DNA of 64,000 nt from Spirosoma sp. SC4-14 (GTDB taxonomy: Bacteria; Bacteroidota; Bacteroidia; Cytophagales; Spirosomataceae), in assembly GCF_037201965.1 (NCBI RefSeq), contig NZ_CP147518.1, positions 87,001 to 151,000 on the forward strand, given 5' to 3'. Of the stretch, positions 26,237 through 34,519 are shown piece after piece (position 1 is the first letter of the stretch; each line of letters begins with the position of its first letter). A program made the translations under genes and the position numbers. Below the pieces are notes generated by a model. It worked only from the letters and a program-made list of their open reading frames with translations. It had not been told where the DNA came from and made no database searches.

Positions 26237-28375
26237 TCAATTACTGGCTACTTCCCGAAGGCTTTTTATGCCCATATTCCAAAGAATGAAAGAATAAATA
26301 TCGGCCGTTGTTTCTATATTCTTTTTGGTATTGCTGGCGCCATGTCCCGAATTGGTGTCGATCCGAATCAGCACCGGATTAGGGCCTTTATATACCTCCT
26401 GCAACGTGGCCGCATACTTGAACGAATGCGCCGGAACCACCCGGTCGTCGTGGTCGGCAGTTGTAATTAAAGTAGCCGGATAGTTAATACCCGCTTTCAA
26501 ATTATGCAAGGGCGAATAAGCATGTAATGCCTTAAATTCTTCAGCATTATCACTGCTGCCATAATCGGCAATCCAGTTCCAGCCAATTGTGAATTTGTGG
26601 AAACGAAGCATATCCATAACGCCCACCTGCGGAATGGCCACCCGAAACAAATCGGGCCGTTGGTTCATAACGGCTCCTACAAGTAAGCCACCATTCGACC
26701 CACCCTGAATAGCCAATTTGGCCGGGCTGGTGTATTTCTGGGCAATCAGGTATTCGGCTGCGGCAATGAAATCGTCGAACACATTCTGTTTTTTGAGCTT
26801 CATGCCCTGTTCGTGCCATTTTTCGCCATATTCGCTGCCTCCACGCAGGTTAGCCTGCGCATAAACGCCACCCTGTTCGAGAAAAGGAATACGCAATGGA
26901 CTGAATGCCGGAGGAAGACTAATATTGAATCCGCCATAGCCATATAACAGGGTTGGGTTTGTGCCATCGAGTTTAAGGCCCTTCCGGTAGGTCAGGAACA
27001 TAGGCACTTTGGTGCCGTCTTTGCTGGTATAAAAAACCTGCTTTGTCTCGTAATCGGTTGGTTTGAAGTCGACCTCGGGTGCTCGGAAAACGGTGCTTTT
27101 GCCGCTGGCAATATCGTAGCGGTAAATAGTGGGTGGAAACGTAAAGGACGTAAAGGTGTAAAATACAAATTTATCGTCTTTTTCGCCCCCAAATCCGCCT
27201 ACAGAACCAATAGCGGGCAGTTTAACCGTACTTTCGGGTTTGCCAGCATAATTGAATACCTGCACCACCGACGTTACATCCTTCGAGTATTCAACAAATA
27301 ACTTATCGCCGGCTGCGCTAACACTGTTTTCGGCAATGGGGTCAGACTTTTCGGCAATGAGGGTGGCGAATGACTTCTTTTTTGTATCAAAGGCAATTAC
27401 TTTACTATTCGGCGCTTTCTCATTCGTTAAAATCAACAGTCGATCATTGTCGTTATCCACAACGCCATAGCTGAAGTCGGTAACGTCTGCAATAACCGGA
27501 GAAAAGGAGTTCGACCCCGATTTTGAATCGATATAGAATAGGGCATTGCCATCTTTCCCTTTTCCGCGATCGCTTACACTGAGCAGCAGAAACCGCTCGT
27601 CGTCGGTGGTGCTGGCTATATGAAAGCGCTGCGGATTCTTTGGATCTTCGTATACGAGCCGGTCGGCCGATTGGGGTGTGTTGAGTGTATGGTAAAATAC
27701 CTGGTGATTTTCGTTTTTAGATGCCAGAGCGCTGCCTTCTGGCTTCGGGTAGCGGCTATAGTAAAACCCATTGCCCTGCCAGGCCGCGCCCGATACTTTT
27801 ACCCATTCGATTTTTTCGGGCAGATACTGCTTCGTGGCCAGGTCCATGATCTGGTATTCCTGCCAGTCAGATCCACCTTTCGATAAGCCCACAACGGCAT
27901 AGTTCCCGTTTTTAGATAGGGAAAAAACGCCAAGCCGTGTCGTTCCATCGGTCGACAGTTTGTTCGGGTCGATCACAAGTTCTGGCGTACCGTCGAGTCC
28001 TTTTTGCCGATACAGGACCGATTGATTTTGCAGCCCATCGTTCTTTGAGAAGTAGAACCAGTCGCCTTTTCGGCGGGGAGCAGAGTATTTGGGATAATTA
28101 TAAACCTCTTCGAGCCGCTGCTGAAGTTGCCCCCGGTACGGAATTTGCGACAAATAGTCGAACGTAACTTTATTTTCGGCTTTTACCCATTCGGCGGTTT
28201 CGGCCGAGCGGTCGTCTTCGAGCCAGCGATAAGGATCGGCTACCGTGGTGCCGTGATAAGTATCGGTTTGGTCGGTTTTTCGGGCTTTAGGATAAACCAG
28301 AGAACCATTTGTCTGGGCTGCGGCTACCGACGAACTGAGCATAAGCGACAATCGGATTAGATGAATGAAACGCAT
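26237..28375 (-). CDS. Prolyl oligopeptidase family serine peptidase (S9A)
   Basis: A 712-residue exported peptidase that cleaves short peptides after proline. A signal peptide (residues 1-20, ending SSVAAAQT) targets it to the periplasm. Residues about 25-90 and 440-712 form the alpha/beta hydrolase domain, and the middle is the seven-bladed propeller (for example DPYRWLEDDRSAETAEWV at the front and FYYSRYPKPEGSALASKNEN in a blade). The catalytic triad is visible: Ser560 in IQGGSNGGLL, Asp in TADHDDRVVPAHS (643 or 644) and His678 in NSGHGAS. RGGSEYGEKWHEQG is the typical pre-catalytic segment. Monocistronic and convergent with the barrel gene. Confidence 0.95.
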   Translation of the reverse strand: MRFIHLIRLSLMLSSSVAAAQTNGSLVYPKARKTDQTDTYHGTTVADPYRWLEDDRSAETAEWVKAENKVTFDYLSQIPYRGQLQQRLEEVYNYPKYSAPRRKGDWFYFSKNDGLQNQSVLYRQKGLDGTPELVIDPNKLSTDGTTRLGVFSLSKNGNYAVVGLSKGGSDWQEYQIMDLATKQYLPEKIEWVKVSGAAWQGNGFYYSRYPKPEGSALASKNENHQVFYHTLNTPQSADRLVYEDPKNPQRFHIASTTDDERFLLLSVSDRGKGKDGNALFYIDSKSGSNSFSPVIADVTDFSYGVVDNDNDRLLILTNEKAPNSKVIAFDTKKKSFATLIAEKSDPIAENSVSAAGDKLFVEYSKDVTSVVQVFNYAGKPESTVKLPAIGSVGGFGGEKDDKFVFYTFTSFTFPPTIYRYDIASGKSTVFRAPEVDFKPTDYETKQVFYTSKDGTKVPMFLTYRKGLKLDGTNPTLLYGYGGFNISLPPAFSPLRIPFLEQGGVYAQANLRGGSEYGEKWHEQGMKLKKQNVFDDFIAAAEYLIAQKYTSPAKLAIQGGSNGGLLVGAVMNQRPDLFRVAIPQVGVMDMLRFHKFTIGWNWIADYGSSDNAEEFKALHAYSPLHNLKAGINYPATLITTADHDDRVVPAHSFKYAATLQEVYKGPNPVLIRIDTNSGHGASNTKKNIETTADIYSFILWNMGIKSLREVASN

Positions 28376-28621
28376 ACAATATGAAGTGGTTGACGAGGTT
28401 TAGTGGAGGTAAATTCTTACGAAGAACGCTTCGGTATGCGGTAAATGCAAGTAGTTTGCTAAGAATATAGGGCTGATAATTACGGTGGTAAACTAACTGT
28501 TAGCTCGTTTTGGATGTCGGAGTAGCCAGTTCACTCAAGCAGTATTCGTTACTTTCCTATTTGGAAATTCGGAAAATACTTACCTCATTTACAGTTGCTT
28601 GTCTTAACCTTCCTTTGTCCA

Positions 28622-31600
28622 ATGATTCGATTGTTACTCAATGCAGCCATATGTCTGGTGTGCCTGTGGGGTGCGTGGAATCAATGTGCATGGGCGCAAG
28701 GTCTTCGGTCATTTTCGCCCAATTTCCGGCTTAGTCATATCAGTGTAGAAAACGGTCTGACGCAGGGCTCGGTCTATTATATGCTGAAAGATAGCCGAAA
28801 TTTCCTGTGGTTCGGAACGCAGGATGGGCTTAATCGATACGATGGGCATCATTTTCGGACGTATCGACCCATTGTTGGCGAACATGGCGTACCGCAGCCC
28901 GGCGCTATTCGGGGTATTAATATTTTCGGAATCGTTGAAGATACTGATGGCAATTTGTGGGTCGGCACAGAAGAAGGGCTAAATCGATATGATCGAGCCC
29001 GCGACCGGTTTGATTGCTTTTTTGCAACTGGCCCGGATAGGCGTCCGATCGTTAGTCGTACAATGCCGTTTTTTGCCGATAAAACGGAACTACTTTATTT
29101 AAGCGATGTAGAGGGCTTGGTTCGGTTCGACTACCGAAATCATCGGAAAACCATTCTATCGTCGGCCCTTCACCCTCCCAAAGAATATGATTTGCCAAGT
29201 TCAACGGTTCGAACGGTAGATGGTGATATCTGGCTCCATGCACCCAAAGGCATAATACGCTATAATCTTCAGACCCGAACTGTTTCTTCGTATTTCAGCA
29301 ATCGGCCCGATAACCGATTTGGCTCCGAACAAACCATCTTTTCCTTTTTTATCGATGCCAGCCATATTGCCTGGCTTGGCACCAGCAACGGACTAATCTG
29401 GTTCGATTATGAGCACAATACGTTTCTGAATTATGATAAGTTGGGAAATCAGCCACTAGGAACGGTTTATAGCATTGCTCCCGATCAGAGGGGGCAGCTT
29501 TGGCTTGGTACGCAGCATAATGGCGTTGTTTATTTCGATAAACGGTCGCGGCTATTTGGGCAGGTTAATAATTCAATTGATGGCTTGCATCGGTTAAGTG
29601 AGTTTGAAGTACGCAGAATTTATGCCGACAATTTAGGTATTATATGGGCCAATGTTGATCCCGATGGGCTAGTATGTATTGTACCAGATGCCTTTCTGTT
29701 CAACGGCCTTACCAAACGGCAGTCGGCCGACAACTTACCGCCCGATCAGAAGCTGAGTAGTTATACAATACGAGGGTTTCTGGAAGAACGTTTTGATCGG
29801 CTCTGGATCGTAACCGGCGATGGCATCAATGTGTTGGACCCGCGTACGAATCGCATTGTTCAACGGTACCTGACAAGCCCGCAATTGGCTCAGGAATCGG
29901 CCAATAAACTTGTGCGATCAGTATACCGCGATCCGCAACGACGGATATGGATTGGAATACGGGGTGGAGTAATGGCATTTATGCCTAAAACACAATCCTT
30001 TGAATCCATTCTATTTCCCGCCGGCTTTAGTCAGGTTACCGACAATTATGTGCGGAATATGGTCAGCATAAACGATAGTACGCTGATTACGGCTACTGAA
30101 GATGGCCTGTATGCTCTTTCAACAACTCGCCGAAAGTGGTCGAAGCGGCCCGATCTGGCCAGCCAAAACATATTTAGTGTATACTTTGACTCGGTTGCCC
30201 GGCAATTTTGGGCAGGAACCTATCTCAACGGGTATTATTGCTACCAGGTGCCCGACAAGGTGAATGCGCCCTGGACATTGGTTCGATCTGGGCTGAAAGG
30301 AAGTATGGTTTTGCATATCAGACCCGATACAATTCGGAAAACAATGTGGCTTTCAACAGACCGTGGGCTGGCAGCGTTAAAACCTGCTTCGGGACGGATA
30401 AAGCTCTATACAGATCAACAGGGGTTGGCCAACTCGTTTGTATACGGCTCTTTATCAGATGCCCAGGGGTATGTATGGGTGAGCACCAACCGTGGGCTTT
30501 CGAGACTTGACCTGACAACACAAACCATCAAAAACTTTACCCTGAGCGATGGCTTACAGGGTAACGAATTCAATGGTAATGCCTTTGCCCGATTAGCGAA
30601 TGGCGAAATGTTTTTTGGCGGAGTAAACGGGTTTAATCGGTTTCGGCCCGATTTATACCACAACTCATCGTTTGGTCCAACGGTACATATTTATTCATTA
30701 GCCATTAATGAAGAGCCTTTTTCCCAGGATCGGTATGTAGGAGAAGCCGATCATATTGAGCTGAACTATAGCCAGAATACGCTATCGATGGAGTTTGCCG
30801 CCCTTGATTTTTTCAGTAATGGTCAAAATACCTACCAGTATCAACTGACCAATTATGATGACCAATGGGTATCGGCAGGCGAAAAAAATTATGTTCGTTA
30901 TGCCAATTTGCCGCCGGGCGATTATGTGTTTCAGGTTAAGGCCGCCAACCGCGATGGGCACTGGAGTAGTCGGATTCGAAAACTGGCTATTCACATTAAG
31001 CCTCCTTTCTGGCAAACCCTTCCCTTTAATGCGCTTATGGCTTTATTGCTGGGCCTGGCAACATTTGCGTGGATTCGCCAGCGCGAAAATTCAATTCGGA
31101 AACAGGAGGCCGATCGGTTACGGCTGGCTTACGACATTCAGGAACAGGTCAAGAAAGACATTGCCCGCGATTTACACGACGAAATTGGTACACGTCTGGC
31201 AACGCTCAAGCTCTATACAACTCGTCTGGTGCAATATATCAGTGAAACGCCCGCCGAAGTAACGGGCCTTACGGGGCAGGTCGATATGGCAGATAATTCG
31301 AGTATACGAATCTTGAAAGACAACATCTTCGCCCTGATCAATACTACCATCAGCGATGTCCGTAATCTGCTCAGAAAACTAAACCCACAAACGCTGGAAC
31401 GCTATGGCTATGTGGCGGCAGTAGAAGAACTCTTCTCCCGAATTAATGCAACGGGTTCAATCAGTATGCAGCTAACGTTGGTTAATGCACCCGGCGAACC
31501 TCAGACAATGACCGAGGAGTTACTTACTGACGGGCACAGTACAAATAAGACCTTAAAAGATCGTTTGCCGACAGATATGGAGGTTCTGCTGTATCGGATT

Positions 31601-31897
31601 ACGCAGGAACTGGTTAGTAACTCACTAAAACATGCCAATGCACACCAGATCGACCTTTATATTCATGGACAGCCCGAGCGGCTGCTCATCACCTATTCTG
31701 ACGATGGCAATGGGTTTGATTATGACCGGGTCCGCGAAAAAAGTACTGGCCTTGGTATAGGAAGTATAGAATCGAGGGTCGCTATTCTGAATGGTAAAAT
31801 CAATTGGCAAACGCAGGTTGGCCAGGGAATACGTGTGCAGATTGAGTTGCCAATTGGTCAGCCTAAAAAGCGACGATTCGGACAATTGTTCACATAA
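28622..31897 (+). CDS. Reg_prop two-component sensor histidine kinase
   Basis: A 1091-residue inner-membrane sensor. ATG 28622 gives a signal-anchor MIRLLLNAAICLVCLWGAWN; the frame itself opens at a non-ATG codon 27 nt upstream. The large periplasmic part (about 40-700) is built of Reg_prop beta-propeller units such as FLWFGTQDGLNRYDG, NLWVGTEEGLNRYDR and QLWLGTQHNGVVYFD, followed by a Y_Y_Y domain (about 705-790) with YQYQLTNYDDQWVSAG. One transmembrane helix lies near 798-818. The kinase core is the NarL-group HisKA_3 type: His852 in IARDLHDEIGTRLATLK, then an HATPase with ITQELVSNSLKHANAHQ and STGLGIGSIESRV. No receiver or DNA-binding domain is fused, and no response regulator gene is adjacent. 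Confidence 0.93.
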   Translation: MIRLLLNAAICLVCLWGAWNQCAWAQGLRSFSPNFRLSHISVENGLTQGSVYYMLKDSRNFLWFGTQDGLNRYDGHHFRTYRPIVGEHGVPQPGAIRGINIFGIVEDTDGNLWVGTEEGLNRYDRARDRFDCFFATGPDRRPIVSRTMPFFADKTELLYLSDVEGLVRFDYRNHRKTILSSALHPPKEYDLPSSTVRTVDGDIWLHAPKGIIRYNLQTRTVSSYFSNRPDNRFGSEQTIFSFFIDASHIAWLGTSNGLIWFDYEHNTFLNYDKLGNQPLGTVYSIAPDQRGQLWLGTQHNGVVYFDKRSRLFGQVNNSIDGLHRLSEFEVRRIYADNLGIIWANVDPDGLVCIVPDAFLFNGLTKRQSADNLPPDQKLSSYTIRGFLEERFDRLWIVTGDGINVLDPRTNRIVQRYLTSPQLAQESANKLVRSVYRDPQRRIWIGIRGGVMAFMPKTQSFESILFPAGFSQVTDNYVRNMVSINDSTLITATEDGLYALSTTRRKWSKRPDLASQNIFSVYFDSVARQFWAGTYLNGYYCYQVPDKVNAPWTLVRSGLKGSMVLHIRPDTIRKTMWLSTDRGLAALKPASGRIKLYTDQQGLANSFVYGSLSDAQGYVWVSTNRGLSRLDLTTQTIKNFTLSDGLQGNEFNGNAFARLANGEMFFGGVNGFNRFRPDLYHNSSFGPTVHIYSLAINEEPFSQDRYVGEADHIELNYSQNTLSMEFAALDFFSNGQNTYQYQLTNYDDQWVSAGEKNYVRYANLPPGDYVFQVKAANRDGHWSSRIRKLAIHIKPPFWQTLPFNALMALLLGLATFAWIRQRENSIRKQEADRLRLAYDIQEQVKKDIARDLHDEIGTRLATLKLYTTRLVQYISETPAEVTGLTGQVDMADNSSIRILKDNIFALINTTISDVRNLLRKLNPQTLERYGYVAAVEELFSRINATGSISMQLTLVNAPGEPQTMTEELLTDGHSTNKTLKDRLPTDMEVLLYRITQELVSNSLKHANAHQIDLYIHGQPERLLITYSDDGNGFDYDRVREKSTGLGIGSIESRVAILNGKINWQTQVGQGIRVQIELPIGQPKKRRFGQLFT

Positions 31898-31983
31898 TAG
31901 CGGTTCGCCAGGCATAGCTTGCGGATAAAGTTCGATCTCAATCAACTTTCTACTTAATTTCGCAGTAGAACATACCATCATTC

Positions 31984-34374
31984 ATGTCTACATTCCTGAA
32001 ATGGGCCTTATTGTTCATAGGCTGGCCTCTTTTCGCTACTGCACAACTTCAACTTTCGCATCCGATGGCTCGGTTGGTCGTACAGCGCGGTGCCGACGGC
32101 AATGGCCATATCTATTTATCGGGGAGGTTCACCGGCGCAGTAGATCGGGTAGAGGCTCAGCTAACACCGGTCGTTACTGGCCAGGGAACGGCTACGAACT
32201 GGCAAGTGGTGCAGAGCAACCCTGCCGATAATATTTTTTTGGGGTACGTAACGGCAACTGGTGGCTGGTATGTGTTAACCGTACGGACAATAGTTAATAA
32301 TGCAGTTGTTGAGCAGGCCAGCGTCCAGCCCGTGGGCATTGGCGAAGTGTTTGTAACGGCAGGGCAGTCAAATTCGCGCGGGCTTGGCATTGGCGATAAT
32401 GATCTGGGAACCAATACCGATCGGGTCAACGCTATCGATTCAATAAATCATTCCTATCCGCCCGGTGCGCAGGCGTTGGTTTCGTCAGGCGATCCAATGC
32501 CGGTGCCTGTATTTAAGGCGCTTACAGCCGGTAGACGGATTTTTCCAATGGCCGAAAGTTCGTGGGGATGGGGCGAATTGGGCGACTATATCGTTAACCG
32601 TTATAATGTTCCGGTAGCGTTCTATGTAGCTGGCTGGGATGGCTCAACGGCCGAAAACTGGTATAATACGGCCAACGGTATACCAACCTGCAACCGGTAC
32701 TATTGTGTCGAGAACTGGCCAAATTTACAGCCATATACTAACCTTAAGAACATACTGCACTACTATAACTCTATTGCGGGCATTCGGGCGGTGCTTTGGC
32801 ATCAGGGCGAAGCCGAATACAGTTTCCCTGATGGCACCACCAGCATTCCATATTATTACGACCGGTTGGTAAATGTCATTCAGAAATCGAGACAGGACTT
32901 TGGTGGGCGAAATATTCCCTGGATGGTGGCTAGAGCCTCATTCGATGGTACGGATTTTCGCCCCGATGTGGTTACTGAACAACAACGCGTGATTGACACG
33001 CAGGGGCTGAATGTGTTTCAGGGACCCTATAACGATACAATCGTGAACCGGAACGCCGGACAAGTCGATGTTCATTTCAAAAACAGTATACGACCGGCTG
33101 TTCATCCTGCCTATTATCTGAACCCGAATTCTATTCCGGCCGGAATGGGGCTTTCGCGGTTTGCCCGGAACTGGAACAACAGCCTTACCAACAGTTTTTT
33201 CCAGAATGCACAGCCAATTACCCCCACACAATTTGCCATAACAGGCAACATTGCCAACTATGTTTATCCGGGCGATACCATTGAGGTGGCGTTTGCAACG
33301 CTTGGTTCTTTTGCGGGCGATAACCAGTGGCAGGTGCAGCTTCTTGATTCGGCAGGGCATTATAAAGCCATGCTTGGTAGTGGTTTAACCAGCCCTATTT
33401 CGGTTAAAATTCCGGATACGCTTAGTATGGGCAGCCGCTTTCAGCTACGGGTAGTGGCTACCTCACCGTTTCTGCCTGCTGTGCCTTCTAACCTTTTTCA
33501 GACCAGTATCCTGGCCAACACGGCCGATTTGAGTCTGGCAATGGGTGCATCTCAGCGAACACCTGATGTTAACTCGCCTATGACAATAAGTCTTGTTCTG
33601 AAAAACGACGGCCCCGGCCGGGCTAAAAACGTGATTGTTCGTGATCGGTTACCAGCTAATCTGTCTTTTGTGTCGGCCAACGGACTTACTGCCAACGGAA
33701 CAGAATTGACTAGTCAGGCCATCACACTGCCGGCCGGTGCCAGCCAGCAGTTTAGCTTTGTTGTACAACCTACGGCTGGCGGCACCTATCAAAATGCGGC
33801 AGAGGTGGCACAGGCAACCTCTATCGATCCCGATAGTCAGCCCAATTCAGGAACGGGCGATGGCCAGGACGATGTAGCCGGACTCGACTTCCGGACAAAA
33901 CAATCGGGATCGGGTCTTTATGCTTCGCCAAATCCCAATCAGGTACCTTTACCTGCTGTGATCAGTAATCAACCTGCTCCCGATCCTAACAAAGCGGATG
34001 TTAGCCTGAAAATTAGTGTCGATAACCGAACCCCGGCATTGAACGATATTGTGACCTATACTCTAACGCTTTCCAATGCTGGAGGGCTGGATGCGCTGGT
34101 TCTTAATGTAGTTGCTTACCTTCCTGCTGGCCAGACCTTTGTACCGGGCGACGACTTTACGGTTGGCAATGGGGGTGTTTCCAGCGGCATTAATGGCTTA
34201 CCGCCCAACACCAGCAAAACATTGCGCTTTAAAGCCAAAGCAACTGCCGTTGGCTACGGCGTTTGTTCGGCGCAGATTTCGGCTGCTACTCGTCCCGATC
34301 CGGATTCTACACCTGGCAATGGTGTTGCCAATGGCGAAGACGACACATCGCAGGTAGATGTGCGTGTCCGATGA
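31984..34374 (+). CDS. Secreted sialate O-acetylesterase-like protein with two DUF11 repeats
   Basis: A 796-residue exported protein. After a signal peptide (MSTFLKWALLFIGWPLFATA) and a small beta domain comes an SGNH esterase (about 115-400) with VFVTAGQSNSRGLG carrying the nucleophilic Ser and RAVLWHQGEAEYS carrying the third block. A further beta module (about 415-505) precedes two DUF11 repeats, about 513-640 (ADLSLAMGASQRTPDVNSPM) and 670-795 (ADVSLKISVDNRTPALNDIV), each with an oxidised-looking turn ending in PDS-PNSGTGDGQDD or the related form. DUF11 modules are common in large surface proteins. No type IX secretion C-terminal domain is seen. It follows the sensor kinase by 86 nt, which could mean a shared carbohydrate-related pathway. 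Confidence 0.83.
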   Translation: MSTFLKWALLFIGWPLFATAQLQLSHPMARLVVQRGADGNGHIYLSGRFTGAVDRVEAQLTPVVTGQGTATNWQVVQSNPADNIFLGYVTATGGWYVLTVRTIVNNAVVEQASVQPVGIGEVFVTAGQSNSRGLGIGDNDLGTNTDRVNAIDSINHSYPPGAQALVSSGDPMPVPVFKALTAGRRIFPMAESSWGWGELGDYIVNRYNVPVAFYVAGWDGSTAENWYNTANGIPTCNRYYCVENWPNLQPYTNLKNILHYYNSIAGIRAVLWHQGEAEYSFPDGTTSIPYYYDRLVNVIQKSRQDFGGRNIPWMVARASFDGTDFRPDVVTEQQRVIDTQGLNVFQGPYNDTIVNRNAGQVDVHFKNSIRPAVHPAYYLNPNSIPAGMGLSRFARNWNNSLTNSFFQNAQPITPTQFAITGNIANYVYPGDTIEVAFATLGSFAGDNQWQVQLLDSAGHYKAMLGSGLTSPISVKIPDTLSMGSRFQLRVVATSPFLPAVPSNLFQTSILANTADLSLAMGASQRTPDVNSPMTISLVLKNDGPGRAKNVIVRDRLPANLSFVSANGLTANGTELTSQAITLPAGASQQFSFVVQPTAGGTYQNAAEVAQATSIDPDSQPNSGTGDGQDDVAGLDFRTKQSGSGLYASPNPNQVPLPAVISNQPAPDPNKADVSLKISVDNRTPALNDIVTYTLTLSNAGGLDALVLNVVAYLPAGQTFVPGDDFTVGNGGVSSGINGLPPNTSKTLRFKAKATAVGYGVCSAQISAATRPDPDSTPGNGVANGEDDTSQVDVRVR

Positions 34375-34405
34375 ATCTGTAGCTCGTAAAAAATGAAATT
34401 TCGCC

Positions 34406-34455
34406 AACCCGCGAAAGTCTCGTCAGAATAGTGGTGAGACTTTCGCGGGTTTTGC
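34406..34455 (+). terminator. 16-bp perfect hairpin terminator after the DUF11 esterase
   Basis: AACCCGCGAAAGTCTC (34406-34421) pairs perfectly with 34436-34451, 14-nt loop, followed by TTGCCTTTTC. Likely rho-independent terminator. Confidence 0.8.
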
Positions 34456-34519
34456 CTTTTCTAAGAACAAATGTGATCTATTGAGTTATAATCTGACATA
34501 GTTCGTTTATTCGCTGGCC

